56,642 nt of DNA from Bacteroidia bacterium (GTDB lineage Bacteria; Bacteroidota; Bacteroidia; B-17B0; Aurantibacillaceae): the NCBI GenBank assembly GCA_016787445.1, contig JAEUTQ010000059.1, positions 1 through 56,642 of the forward strand. Direction: 5' to 3'. The notes beneath the pieces are model-generated. The model saw only the letters and a program-made list of their open reading frames with translations, searched no databases and was not told the origin of the DNA. A program made the position numbers and the translations under genes. Of the stretch, positions 42,443 to 51,812 are shown in pieces; within the stretch, counting starts at the first letter, position 1; each line of letters starts with the position of its first letter.

Positions 42443-43870
42443 ATGAAGCCTCTACTAGCACAGCAATTTCAAAAACTACAAAGATTTTTTCCTTTGTTAA
42501 CTATAGTGGCGATTAGCATAGTGCTTTTGTCAATTAATTTCAGAAACAAAGCATGGGAGGGAGGGGCAGACAATTACTGGCACTATTATTTTTCTCGTTA
42601 TGCGTTTCAAAAACCAGAGTTTTTTTTACATCACTGGGGTAAACCACTTTTTATCGCATTAAGTGTTTGTTTTTCTCAATTTGGTTTTTTTGGAACAACA
42701 TTTTTTAATTTATTATGTGGTATTTTGTGCTCATGGATAGTTTACAAATTTTGTAAGCAATTGGGCTATAAGGCACCATATATCGGCATCGTTTTTACTG
42801 TTTTTACCCCGGTTTATTTTTTGGTAATTCAAAGTGCAATGACAGAACCATTATTTAGTTTGGTTTTTATATATGCATCCTATCTGATATTTACCGAAAA
42901 ACACATAGCTGGCGCTATTGTAGCATCTTTTTTGATGTATGCGCGGACTGAAGGAGTTTTTTTTATAATTATTTACGGCGTATTTTATTTAATAATCAAA
43001 CGCTGGAAGTACTTGCCGTTTTTCTCTGTTGGATTTTTATTGTACTCATTAATTGGATATTTATCAGGGCATGATTTTTTTTGGTTTTTTACTGAAAATC
43101 CATACAAAGAGAATAGTCCATATGGTCATGGCGACTGGGATCATTTTTTTAAACTGTATCAACAGATTTTGGGAACCCCATTAACAATATTGTTTTTAGT
43201 TGGAATCATCTTTATAGTGTGGGATTTTATCAAAAAACCAAGATTGATTTTGGAGTCAGCCAGTAATACAAATAAAATTCTATGGCTTATTTTAATTCCT
43301 TCACTCTTCTTCTCTTTATTTCATATTTATGCTTGGGCTGAAGGAAAGTATGCGTCATATGGCTTATATCGGGTGTTTGCCTCGGTAACTCCAGCTTTTT
43401 CGATAGTCTCTTTCTTAAGCTTCAATAAAATATTGGAGTTTGATTTTAAAAAATTGTACAAAACAGTTTTTATAATTGTAGGAATAGTTTATGTTACTAA
43501 TTCATGTTTCATATTTACAAAGTATCCAATAAAAGCCTACGGTGCGGAGAAGGCCGGAAGGAAGCTGGCTAAGTGGTTAAAGAAGGAGCGAAAGCAAGGC
43601 TCGCTTTTGTTTTATGCGCATCCGGCTGTTGTGTTTTTTTGCGATTTCAATCCTTTTGATGAAAAGAATAAAGAGTGTCATGCATTTCCAATGGATGATT
43701 CGTATAAGCAGCTAGGGCACTTTTATTATGTGTGGGATACGCAATTTTCCGAATTCGGATGCAAACAACTTTTAAGTGATTTTACAGGAAAGGCGGACCT
43801 AAAACTGGTTAAAATTGCAAGAGCAGATGGCTTTAGTTTCTATGTTTTTGAGTACTTGCCAGCGAATTAA
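42443..43870 (+). CDS. Multi-membrane protein, probable GT-C type glycosyltransferase
   Basis: The product is 475 residues from the ATG at 42443. A longer frame from the GTG at 42419 begins inside the terminator stem and is rejected. About ten membrane helices are seen. An acidic first loop, NKAWEGGADNYWHYYFSRY, and HHWGKPLFIALSV are GT39/GT-C-like, and SAMTEPLFSLVFIYAS resembles the PIG-V/ArnT class. The C-terminal domain (about 390-475) is soluble and contains FCDFNPFDEKNKEC. The acceptor and donor are unknown. It overlaps the convergent STAS-like gene by four bases. Confidence 0.8.
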   Translation: MKPLLAQQFQKLQRFFPLLTIVAISIVLLSINFRNKAWEGGADNYWHYYFSRYAFQKPEFFLHHWGKPLFIALSVCFSQFGFFGTTFFNLLCGILCSWIVYKFCKQLGYKAPYIGIVFTVFTPVYFLVIQSAMTEPLFSLVFIYASYLIFTEKHIAGAIVASFLMYARTEGVFFIIIYGVFYLIIKRWKYLPFFSVGFLLYSLIGYLSGHDFFWFFTENPYKENSPYGHGDWDHFFKLYQQILGTPLTILFLVGIIFIVWDFIKKPRLILESASNTNKILWLILIPSLFFSLFHIYAWAEGKYASYGLYRVFASVTPAFSIVSFLSFNKILEFDFKKLYKTVFIIVGIVYVTNSCFIFTKYPIKAYGAEKAGRKLAKWLKKERKQGSLLFYAHPAVVFFCDFNPFDEKNKECHAFPMDDSYKQLGHFYYVWDTQFSEFGCKQLLSDFTGKADLKLVKIARADGFSFYVFEYLPAN

Positions 43871-44250
43871 AATTGTTTTTTTAACCACAAAATAGCTTCT
43901 TCTTCATCAGTGAAAAATTCCTGCGGACAATCACTAGAGCTGAATGAACGGAAGAATTTTAATAATAGCTTTGTTAAAAAACCATCAATGATGTAAGCAC
44001 GGGCAATAGTGTTTTTCGCTGATACGTTTTTTTCGGAAACTTCGTGCGCTTTTTTAGTCATTTTCCACTTCCCTCTTAAGTCAATTAGCTTAAGCATTTT
44101 TTTGTTTTCGGAAATGGTTTTAATAACAAGTAGGTTGTCTAACGCATCTTCTTCATCAATAACAGAGCCTTCAATGATTTTAAAGCGCAAAAATCCTTGC
44201 TTGTCAATCGAAATCTCGGCAGTTCTGGTTATTTGTTTTTTTACGCTCAT
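43867..44250 (-). CDS. STAS/SpoIIAA-like small protein
   Basis: The product is 127 residues. A beta-alpha pattern is visible (FLRFKIIEG, then MLKLIDLRG), followed by ARAYIIDGFLTKLLLKFFRS and FTDEEEAILWLKKQF. The last block is a familiar ending in Bacteroidota proteins of STAS/SEC14-like fold. It has no membrane or signal segment. Its role is unknown. Such proteins can bind lipids or act in anti-sigma-like switching, but nothing here shows that. Confidence 0.75.
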   Translation of the reverse strand: MSVKKQITRTAEISIDKQGFLRFKIIEGSVIDEEDALDNLLVIKTISENKKMLKLIDLRGKWKMTKKAHEVSEKNVSAKNTIARAYIIDGFLTKLLLKFFRSFSSSDCPQEFFTDEEEAILWLKKQF

Positions 44251-44331
44251 TTAATCACAACACAAGTTAAACACTTTTATTGCGCGTTACGTGTTAAATA
44301 GTATTAAATGAGGTAATTCAGTTACGGGTGG

Positions 44332-45618
44332 CTATTTTAAACCGTATTTGGTTTTATACTTTTGATACAATAAGTATTGTTCGTTTCTTAGGTTAACGGA
44401 TTTACCTTTAATGTAAGCTAAAACCACATGATTTGTTTTCATATCCAATAAATCACCTTCCGACACAACGATTGAAGCGAGTTTGTTCACCTCTAAACTA
44501 CCTATCATTCCTTCAACACCTAAAATTTTTGCTGTATTGAGCGTAATCGACTGAAGAGCTTGTTCCTTTGTTAAACCATAAGTTACAGATGTGCCGGCCA
44601 AGAAAGGCAAGTTGCGGCTTTGCATCGCTTCCATATCGCCTTCAAACTGAAGGCAAAATAATACGCTGTCTTTTTGAAGTAAAGCAGGAGTTTTAAAAGT
44701 AATGTCAATATCGTCTTCGGCATGATCCGGCAAATCATGCAAACGATTTAATATAACCGGAATTTTATTCGACTTAAGAAACGCCGTAATTTTCCAGCTT
44801 TCTTTTCCGCCTATTATAACAGGTTTGGCAATATTAAAACTCTTCGCAAAGTTTACTGCCATCATAATATCTTTTGCGGTATTTGCATTCAAATACAAAT
44901 TGCATTGACCATTAAAAACACAACGCATGGCTTCAAAGCGCAGATTTTTTTCACTAGGATTAGAAGTTTTACAATATGCAGATGCATCTTCAAAAAACTT
45001 GGTAAGCGCTTTTAATTCTTCATCAAACTTGGAGTTTTTATTACTTGGCTCCGGTTCTGCCCACCAACCTTGTTTTTGTATTGACTTTGGAAAATTTACA
45101 TGAATGCCATCATCTGCTTTTAATACTGCGTCTTCCCAATTCCAACCTTCTGTTGCTAAAATGGAAGAGGAACCACATATTAGTCCACTTCGCGGTGTAC
45201 AATGGGTATAAAGTACGCCATTCGTTTTTACGGTTGGTAAAATTTTACTGTCGGTATTAAATGCAACCAAACTTCTCACATTCGGATTAATTCCGCCGGT
45301 TTCGCTGTAGTCGCTGGTCGGACGAACAGCCTCTGCCTCTTGCAGACCTAAAATATTATTAGGAGAAATAACGGCAGGATACACGTGTTTTCCTTCAATA
45401 TTAATAATTGTATCATAAGCAGACGGATCCACTTTAGAAGTTTTCGCATCTGTTACAAGATTAATTTTACCATCATCAATACCGATGTAACTATTTTCAA
45501 TAATGGTGCCGTTACCAATGTGCGCAACGCCATTCATTAGTAAAACTTTCTTTTTGTTTTGGGCGTTTAATTGTAAAACCACAATTAATAACGCAATAAT
45601 GTATCTTAACTTTTTCAT
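44332..45618 (-). CDS. Secreted amidohydrolase-like protein lacking metal ligands
   Basis: The product is 428 residues from ATG 45618. An upstream ATG would overlap the previous gene and spoils the signal peptide MKKLRYIIALLIVVLQLNAQ. The composite domain and barrel are present (GKHVYPAVISPN ... GSLEVNKLASIVVSEGDLL), but the HxH that should follow GKHVYP is SPN. No HxH metal pair and no NSDD-type acid at the end of the barrel are visible. It is therefore probably a non-catalytic partner or scaffold. The spacing of one base to the larger amidohydrolase gene means they are co-expressed. Confidence 0.82.
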   Translation of the reverse strand: MKKLRYIIALLIVVLQLNAQNKKKVLLMNGVAHIGNGTIIENSYIGIDDGKINLVTDAKTSKVDPSAYDTIINIEGKHVYPAVISPNNILGLQEAEAVRPTSDYSETGGINPNVRSLVAFNTDSKILPTVKTNGVLYTHCTPRSGLICGSSSILATEGWNWEDAVLKADDGIHVNFPKSIQKQGWWAEPEPSNKNSKFDEELKALTKFFEDASAYCKTSNPSEKNLRFEAMRCVFNGQCNLYLNANTAKDIMMAVNFAKSFNIAKPVIIGGKESWKITAFLKSNKIPVILNRLHDLPDHAEDDIDITFKTPALLQKDSVLFCLQFEGDMEAMQSRNLPFLAGTSVTYGLTKEQALQSITLNTAKILGVEGMIGSLEVNKLASIVVSEGDLLDMKTNHVVLAYIKGKSVNLRNEQYLLYQKYKTKYGLK

Positions 45619-45619
45619 T

Positions 45620-48600
45620 TTATTCCTCAATAGTATCACAATGATATAACTGTTGTTTACGCCCTGAAGGCTTAACCGTTTTCGTTCCTTTTTGTTTTTC
45701 GGCGATTAATTTACTTACCAGGCGCGCTTTCTCCTTTTTAATTTCCTCTCTTAATTTCGCGTCTTCTTCACGATCAAAATAAATCTGACCATCGATAATA
45801 GTTTTGTCAGCTTTCGCATAAATACTTAATGGATTATCGCTCCATAAAACCACATCCGCTACTTTTCCAACTTGAATGCTCCCCACTTTATCATCGATAC
45901 GTAGCGCTTTGGCAGGATTAAGCGTTACTAATTTTAAAGCTTCTGTTTCGGTTAATCCACCATACTTAATTGATTTTGCAGCTTCCTGATTTAATCGTCT
46001 TCCCATTTCCGCATCATCACTGTTAACACAGGTGTTTACTCCCATTCGTGTAAGTAGCGCGGCGTTATACGGAATGGCATCCATTACCTCCATTTTATAA
46101 GCCCACCAATCAGAGAACGTTGAAGCGCTTACGCCATGATTTTTCATTTTATCGGCTACTTTATATCCCTCTAAAATATGCGTAAACGTATTCACCTTAA
46201 AATGGAAGCTATCCGCTACATGCATCAACATATTAATTTCACTTTGTACATAACTATGACAAGTAATAAATCGTTTGCTGTCTAAAATTTCAACAATAGC
46301 ATCTAATTCAATATCCTTTCTTGGTGAAACGGTAATGCCTTTTTGTTTACTGCCGCTTTTTGCAAATGCATCATTTTGTTTTTTGTATTCAAGCCCTCTG
46401 GTAAAAATGTCTATATACGTTTGTTCAACGCCCATTCGCGTTTGCGGAAAACGATTGGAGCCAAACGGATTATTACCTTGTTTCACATTTTCTCCAAGAG
46501 CAAATTTGATAAACCCTGGAGCGTTGGGATATTTCATCTCCTCGGGACCCATTCCCCAACGTAGTTTAATAATCTGACTTTGTCCGCCAACAGGATTTGC
46601 AGAACCATGTAATAATTGAGCACAGGTTACGCCGCCGGATAACTGACGATAAATGTTGATGTCATCAGGATTAATTACGTCACCCATTCTTACTTCAGCG
46701 CTACTTGCTTGCGCCCATTCATTCACGCCTCCGCTTAATGCAATGTGTGAGTGTTCATCAATAATTCCAGGGGTGAGATGCATCCCCTTTCCGTTAATTG
46801 TTTTTGTAAGTGTAAGTGTAGTTGCATCAATTTCCGGAGCAATTTTCACAATTTTTCCTCCGCTAATATAAACATCATGTTCCTTCAAAACCGAATCACC
46901 ATTGTTAGTCCAGACGGTCGCGTCTTTAATTAAAATCGCGTTATAACGATTTTTAAATTTATTTAAAGCATCTTTTGAAGTTCCGTCTGTTTCCGGTAGC
47001 GATTCGCCATAGGCACAGAACGGATAGAATACTTTTCCAACTTGTGGATTTTTCTTTTTATCGGTTGGTTTAGATTTTGAAGTATCAGCTGACACAAAAT
47101 TCAAATCGAAATCAAACCAAGAGCCGTTGGCCCATTGTCCTTTTCCTTTAAATGTTTTGTTCAGTGCATTGTAATTTGAACTGAGTCGTGCTGTTTTGCT
47201 ACTGTCGTATTGAAAAGTAAAAGTGGCCAGATTGTTTTTGAAAATTATGGTAAGAGGTTTTTTTGTGGTATCCATTTTTATGAAGCCGGAAGGCTTTGCG
47301 GCATCACCGTTAATTGACACTGAAAAATTCTTGCCATCGCTGCTTGTTAATTTGTAATTCCCTCTGATGTCAGGCATATTCATATCCTCAAAAACGGATG
47401 GTTGTCCATTACACCAGTGTTCATAGATGATAGCGTCATCTTCAAAAATATTTTTATTCGAAATAAAAAAATTGGCTAGCATGCCTGTTTTTAAGGCGCC
47501 AATCTTATCGCTTTGATTTATAAATGCTGCAGGATTTGTTGTGAGTGCGCGTAAAGCGGTTTTTTCACTTAAACCATGCAGAATGGCTTTACGAATATTC
47601 GGTAAAAATTGTTTGGCGTCTTTAAGATCAGAACTTGTAAAGCAGAACGAAATCATATTAGTTTCCATTGCCGCTGCGTTGGTAGGTGCCAATTCCCAGT
47701 GTTTTAATTCGGCTAAAGAAACCTCAGATGCATCTAAAGGATCTTCTACATCAGGAGCATCCGGATAGTTGACAGGAAGAATGTATTTGCAAGAAGTCGA
47801 TTGTATATCGCCGATGCGTTGATATTCATTTCCTCCGCCTTTAATAATATATTTTACACCAAACTCTTTTCCAATGGTGTTTGCACGCAAGGCATTATAC
47901 TTGTCACCCGCGTCGAATATTGCCGGTAAAGTGCTAAGTGAATTAAAAGACTCAAGTGAAATGTTATATTCGGTTTTAGCAGAATTTTCTTTATACCATT
48001 TTGCGTCGTAATAAGTTTGGCGCAATAGTGCCATCGCGCCGGTTAGTGAGCCCGGATATTGTTCAGGTGAATTTCCTTTTTTGAAGGAGTAAAAAGCTGC
48101 AGCCTTATCTTTAATTATGGCTTCATTTTCTTTTTGATTCGCTAAGTGAACTAAAGCACCACTTCCTCTAACAATACCGTCTTTTGAGGAAGTAACTACA
48201 AGTCCAATGCCCATTTTCATTAACTCTATTGCCTTCTCTTTATTGTAGGTAAATTCTTTATACGCTTCTACATCTGCTCTGATTGCCGGATTCCATCCAT
48301 ATGCTCCCTTTTTGATTTCTGTTGGTGCATTTTGTTTTTTTCCATCTTTTGGTTGTGCTGCTTCTGCTAATCCGAAATTGGAATATAAATCAATGAAGGA
48401 AGCATAAATGTGTTTTCCATTTAGATTATATACGATAGCCGATGATGGGATAGTTGCTTTTTCGGCCGCCGCAATAATTTTACCGTCTTGTATCACAAGA
48501 ACGCCATTATTGATCGTTATATCCTGGTCGACATGAATATTAGCATTTGTGAATGCATAAATGGTGTGAACCGGATTTGGAGCCCCATTGGAAGGGAAGG

Positions 48601-48667
48601 TAGTTTGCGCTGAAGCGGAACTTATAGTAAATAAGACAGTAACAGCAAAATATATTCTTTTTAACAT
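45620..48667 (-). CDS. Two-module secreted amidohydrolase, only the C-terminal module intact
   Basis: The product is 1015 residues from ATG 48667. A longer frame to 48769 overlaps the divergent gene. The signal peptide is MLKRIYFAVTVLFTISSASA. The N-terminal module has GKHIYASFIDLYSN in place of GxHxxPGxIDxHxH and so lacks the metal histidines. The C-terminal module is complete: PGIIDEHSHIALSGG, CHSYVQSEI, FTHILEGYK and VNSDDAEMGRR supply HxH, two His and Asp. Family members hydrolyse cyclic amides or imidazolone-type substrates. The substrate is not predictable. It is likely periplasmic or exported. Confidence 0.88.
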   Translation of the reverse strand: MLKRIYFAVTVLFTISSASAQTTFPSNGAPNPVHTIYAFTNANIHVDQDITINNGVLVIQDGKIIAAAEKATIPSSAIVYNLNGKHIYASFIDLYSNFGLAEAAQPKDGKKQNAPTEIKKGAYGWNPAIRADVEAYKEFTYNKEKAIELMKMGIGLVVTSSKDGIVRGSGALVHLANQKENEAIIKDKAAAFYSFKKGNSPEQYPGSLTGAMALLRQTYYDAKWYKENSAKTEYNISLESFNSLSTLPAIFDAGDKYNALRANTIGKEFGVKYIIKGGGNEYQRIGDIQSTSCKYILPVNYPDAPDVEDPLDASEVSLAELKHWELAPTNAAAMETNMISFCFTSSDLKDAKQFLPNIRKAILHGLSEKTALRALTTNPAAFINQSDKIGALKTGMLANFFISNKNIFEDDAIIYEHWCNGQPSVFEDMNMPDIRGNYKLTSSDGKNFSVSINGDAAKPSGFIKMDTTKKPLTIIFKNNLATFTFQYDSSKTARLSSNYNALNKTFKGKGQWANGSWFDFDLNFVSADTSKSKPTDKKKNPQVGKVFYPFCAYGESLPETDGTSKDALNKFKNRYNAILIKDATVWTNNGDSVLKEHDVYISGGKIVKIAPEIDATTLTLTKTINGKGMHLTPGIIDEHSHIALSGGVNEWAQASSAEVRMGDVINPDDINIYRQLSGGVTCAQLLHGSANPVGGQSQIIKLRWGMGPEEMKYPNAPGFIKFALGENVKQGNNPFGSNRFPQTRMGVEQTYIDIFTRGLEYKKQNDAFAKSGSKQKGITVSPRKDIELDAIVEILDSKRFITCHSYVQSEINMLMHVADSFHFKVNTFTHILEGYKVADKMKNHGVSASTFSDWWAYKMEVMDAIPYNAALLTRMGVNTCVNSDDAEMGRRLNQEAAKSIKYGGLTETEALKLVTLNPAKALRIDDKVGSIQVGKVADVVLWSDNPLSIYAKADKTIIDGQIYFDREEDAKLREEIKKEKARLVSKLIAEKQKGTKTVKPSGRKQQLYHCDTIEE

Positions 48668-48683
48668 CGTTTTTAAAGGTATC

Positions 48684-48710
48684 CAAATATAATATAAATT
48701 GTTAATTTTG
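48684..48710. promoter_or_regulatory. Divergent -7 elements for the amidohydrolase and SirB-cytochrome genes
   Basis: The 59-base gap holds a perfect minus-strand TATATTTG (48691-48684) and a perfect plus-strand TAATTTTG (48703-48710), each a TAnnTTTG match and each pointing to its own gene. They are so close that transcription of one would compete with the other. No clear -33 boxes are seen. Confidence 0.5.
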
Positions 48711-48726
48711 GATAAAATAAAATCAC

Positions 48727-49335
48727 ATGTATAAAGCATTCTTACATACGCATTGGTTAGCAGTAACATTGTTTTTTTTAATCTATGTTATTAAAACTGT
48801 TTTACTGTTAAGTAATAAGCAAGATTTACTTCAAAAATTCACTAAAGTCACTAAGATTCCTGAAATGATTGTGAGTACTTTATTTTTGATTACAGGTGTT
48901 TACATGTTAACGCAGATGCCTGAAATCAAAACCATCATGATCATAAAAATTGCATTAGTGTTAACTTCAATTCCGGTTGCTATAATCGGATTTAAAAAGG
49001 GAAATAAAATTTTGGCGGCATTATCGTTGTTAATGATTACAGCGAGTTATGGTTTGGCAGAAATGAGCCGCAAGCATAAAGTGGCAGTTCCGACTGAAGG
49101 CATTGCCTCTACAGATGGAAAAGCACTATATGAAGCTAATTGCAAATTGTGTCATGGTGATGACGGCAAACAAGGTGCTATGGGTGCGGCAGATATTTCT
49201 AAAACTGTGATGGATGCCGCTGCCATTAAGCAAACCATTTTAAATGGCAAAGGAAGCATGGTGAAAATTGAAATGAGTGAAGAGCAAGCAGCAGCCATTT
49301 CTTCTTATGTAGAAAGCAATATTAAGGGTAAATAG
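48727..49335 (+). CDS. SirB-like membrane domain fused to cytochrome c
   Basis: The product is 202 residues. Four membrane helices cover about 5-112 (with HTHWLAVTLFFLIYVIKT at the start, as in SirB2 proteins). A periplasmic class I cytochrome c domain follows: CKLCH at 139-143 binds haem covalently, and M178 in KGSMVKIEM is a likely axial ligand. C-terminal SSYVESNIKGK is the usual last helix. The fusion suggests electron delivery at the membrane. No oxidase or reductase is adjacent. It is divergent from the amidohydrolases. Confidence 0.88.
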   Translation: MYKAFLHTHWLAVTLFFLIYVIKTVLLLSNKQDLLQKFTKVTKIPEMIVSTLFLITGVYMLTQMPEIKTIMIIKIALVLTSIPVAIIGFKKGNKILAALSLLMITASYGLAEMSRKHKVAVPTEGIASTDGKALYEANCKLCHGDDGKQGAMGAADISKTVMDAAAIKQTILNGKGSMVKIEMSEEQAAAISSYVESNIKGK

Positions 49336-49344
49336 TTCTCATTC

Positions 49345-50544
49345 ATGAAATCTGATTCTGCCTCTACAACCCATCAGCCTAAGTTGGCGGTGTTAGTCGG
49401 GGTTATTTCTAAACTGCAAGACGAAGACCGTTCGAAAGAGTATTTAGAGGAACTTGAGTTTTTAGCGGAAACCTATGGTGTTGAAACACGTAAATGGTTT
49501 ACACAAAAATTAGAGAAGCCAGATAAATCTACATTCATCGGTAAAGGTAAAACACAGGAAATCGCTGCTTTTATCAAAGAAAACAACATTGATGTAGTAA
49601 TTTTTGATGATGAGTTATCGCCATCTCAGCAACGAAATCTTGAGAAAGAACTCGGAAAGAAAATTCTTGATCGCACTACTTTAATTCTTGAAATATTTTC
49701 TCAACGTGCACAAACTGCACACGCTAAAACACAAGTTCAGTTAGCGCAGTATCAATATTTATTACCGCGTTTAACGGGTATGTGGACTCACTTAGAGAGA
49801 CAACGTGGTGGCACGGGAACGCGTGGTGGTGCCGGTGAAAAGGAAATAGAAACAGATAGACGAATTGTGCGCGATAAAATCGCGGCATTAAAGGAACAGT
49901 TACTTACTATCGATAAGCAAATGGCTACTCAACGAAAGAGTAGAGGAGAAATGATCCGTGTAGCATTGGTTGGATATACTAACGTTGGCAAATCCACCAT
50001 TATGAATTTGATGAGTAAGAGCCACGTTTTTGCAGAGAATAAATTATTCGCCACTCTGGATACAACAGTAAGAAAAGTAACTATTGATAATCTTTTTTTC
50101 CTTTTAAGTGACACAGTTGGTTTTATTCGCAAGCTACCAACGCAATTAGTAGAGAGCTTTAAATCTACTTTGGATGAAGTGCGTGAAGCTGATATCTTAT
50201 TGCATGTAGTTGATATTTCACATCCTCATTTTGAAGATCACATTAATGTGGTTCGAGAAACATTAAAGGAGATAGGTGCCGGTGATAAGCCAACACTTTT
50301 AATCTTTAATAAGATCGATGCGTTTACCTATGAGAAAAAGGATGAGGATGATTTGACGCCAATAACAAAACGTAATTTATCAATGGATGATTTGAAAAAA
50401 ACCTGGATGGGTGCTTTGAATAGTCCGTGTATTTTCATTAGCGCGCAAAACAAAATAAATGTAGATGAACTCAAATCCACTGTTTATAACATGGTAAAGG
50501 AGATGCACGTAAAACGTTATCCATACAATAATTTATTATATTAA
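49345..50544 (+). CDS. hflX: Ribosome-associated GTPase HflX
   Basis: The product is 399 residues. The N-terminal HflX domain (FIGKGKTQEIAAFI, then ILDRTTLILEIFSQRAQTAH) is followed by the glycine-rich GGTGTRGGAGEKEIETDRR. The GTPase domain has G1 GYTNVGKST (210-218), G3 DTVGFIRKLP and G4 NKID. HflX splits stalled ribosomes under stress. The Gly-rich loop reads RGGAGEKE instead of the E. coli RGPGETQ-type wording, as in other Bacteroidota. Its stop shares one base with the next start (TAATG). Confidence 0.97.
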   Translation: MKSDSASTTHQPKLAVLVGVISKLQDEDRSKEYLEELEFLAETYGVETRKWFTQKLEKPDKSTFIGKGKTQEIAAFIKENNIDVVIFDDELSPSQQRNLEKELGKKILDRTTLILEIFSQRAQTAHAKTQVQLAQYQYLLPRLTGMWTHLERQRGGTGTRGGAGEKEIETDRRIVRDKIAALKEQLLTIDKQMATQRKSRGEMIRVALVGYTNVGKSTIMNLMSKSHVFAENKLFATLDTTVRKVTIDNLFFLLSDTVGFIRKLPTQLVESFKSTLDEVREADILLHVVDISHPHFEDHINVVRETLKEIGAGDKPTLLIFNKIDAFTYEKKDEDDLTPITKRNLSMDDLKKTWMGALNSPCIFISAQNKINVDELKSTVYNMVKEMHVKRYPYNNLLY

Positions 50545-51041
50545 TGAATGTAGAATTTAAATATGCCACTTTGGAGGATTTGCCAAAAATCGTGTCAACG
50601 TATAATTCTACAATTCCTTCCCGTTTAGTAACGGCCGACCTTGAGCCGGTGACCGTTGTAAGCAAATTACAATGGTTTAACGCACATTCAAGTGCAAAGC
50701 GTCCTTTATGGTTGGTGATCTGTGATAATGAATATGCAGGCTGGATGAGCTTTAATTCCTTCTATGGAAGACCTGCCTACGATGGGACAGTTGAAGTAAG
50801 TATTTATCTGGAAGAAAATTTCAGAGGAAAAGGATTGGGAAAGCTTTGCCTGCAAAAAGCAATTTATGCTTGCGGCGATTTAAATGTAAAAAACCTATTG
50901 GGCTTTATTTTCGGACACAACGAACCCAGTTTAAAATTATTCAAGCAATTTGGTTTTGAAACCTGGGCGCACATGCCCGGTGTTGCCTTAATGGATGGCA
51001 TCGAAAGAGATCTTGTTATTTTAGGAAAAAAAATATCCTGA
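50544..51041 (+). CDS. GNAT N-acetyltransferase, phosphinothricin-acetyltransferase-like
   Basis: The product is 165 residues. It matches the Pat/YncA group: YATLEDLPKIVSTYN at the start, VEVSIYLEENFRGKGLGK for the acetyl-CoA loop, and LLGFIFGHNEPSLKLFKQFG then MDGIERDLVIL at the end. Such enzymes acetylate small amines, including methionine sulfone-type compounds. The real substrate is unknown. It is translationally coupled to hflX and shares a terminator hairpin with the convergent barrel gene. Confidence 0.9.
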   Translation: MNVEFKYATLEDLPKIVSTYNSTIPSRLVTADLEPVTVVSKLQWFNAHSSAKRPLWLVICDNEYAGWMSFNSFYGRPAYDGTVEVSIYLEENFRGKGLGKLCLQKAIYACGDLNVKNLLGFIFGHNEPSLKLFKQFGFETWAHMPGVALMDGIERDLVILGKKIS

Positions 51042-51061
51042 TAAATTTTATCAGGATATTT
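51031..51061. terminator. Bidirectional terminator between acetyltransferase and barrel genes
   Basis: A 13-base-pair stem pairs 51031-51043 with 51049-51061 around a five-base loop, with a T-tract best on the minus strand (eight T). The left arm overlaps the acetyltransferase stop. Confidence 0.82.
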
Positions 51062-51086
51062 TCGTTTGTAATAGTGTATTAGATTA

Positions 51087-51743
51087 TTACTTACTTTCTT
51101 CTTTTTTGCCTCCTAAGAGTGCTAATTTCATAGCTACACCTAAATTAAATTCAAGTCCGCCCATATTCCAGGTAGCTCCATCTGCTTCTGTCCATAATTT
51201 TCCGCTTGAATCAGTTAACTCGAGGTTGTTATTCAACATGTGTTTATTATAGGCTACACGAAAGAACATACCAACATATTTCCCGAAGTATAATTTTGGA
51301 GTCACGTGAATTCTTAAAATTCCTCCGGAAGCTTTAATGCCTTCATTTGTTGTTGTATTGGTTTTAAAATTACTTAGACCATATCCTGCACCAATTAGTA
51401 AATCGAATTTATCTTTTTTATTAGCTAAGTGTAAGTTTACCATTCCGCATATGTCGTTACCGCGTATTTTTCCTCCACCATAGCCGCCGTAAGTACCGCG
51501 ACGGTAATGAACACCAACACCGATTAAACGTAATAGGCCAAATTCAGCATTTACGGATGGTAAAGTTCCAACAATAGCCAAGCCTGTATGTTCTTCTTGA
51601 TTTACCGGCGAATAAGCTCTGATTCCATACATCCCGAAACCAAAACCCGCATCGGCGGTAATAGTACCAAAACCAAAGCTTTGCGCATTTGATTTTGTCA
51701 TTCCTAAAATAGCAATCGCTAATACTACAACTAACTTTTTCAT
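51087..51743 (-). CDS. Small outer-membrane beta-barrel-like protein
   Basis: The product is 218 residues from ATG 51743. A longer frame from 51794 adds a cysteine-containing tail before the obvious signal peptide MKKLVVVLAIAILGMTKSNA. The mature part is Gly- and aromatic-rich with alternating strands (FGFGTITADAGFGFGMYGI, DLLIGAGYGLSN, LYFGKYVGMFFRVAYN) and ends with a strand before a short charged tail. It has no family I recognise. Confidence 0.8.
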   Translation of the reverse strand: MKKLVVVLAIAILGMTKSNAQSFGFGTITADAGFGFGMYGIRAYSPVNQEEHTGLAIVGTLPSVNAEFGLLRLIGVGVHYRRGTYGGYGGGKIRGNDICGMVNLHLANKKDKFDLLIGAGYGLSNFKTNTTTNEGIKASGGILRIHVTPKLYFGKYVGMFFRVAYNKHMLNNNLELTDSSGKLWTEADGATWNMGGLEFNLGVAMKLALLGGKKEESK

Positions 51744-51812
51744 TTCAATAATTTTTGATGATACAAATGTGCAAATACCAGAACAAAACGGCAATACCCG
51801 CTGCAGGGTATA

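Noticed and set aside
48668..48769. Longer start for the large amidohydrolase
   Set aside because: It overlaps the divergent SirB-cytochrome gene and its promoters, and the added residues precede an obvious signal peptide starting at 48667.
51744..51794. Longer start for the barrel protein
   Set aside because: The signal peptide begins at the ATG at 51743, and the extension has no sign of being coding.
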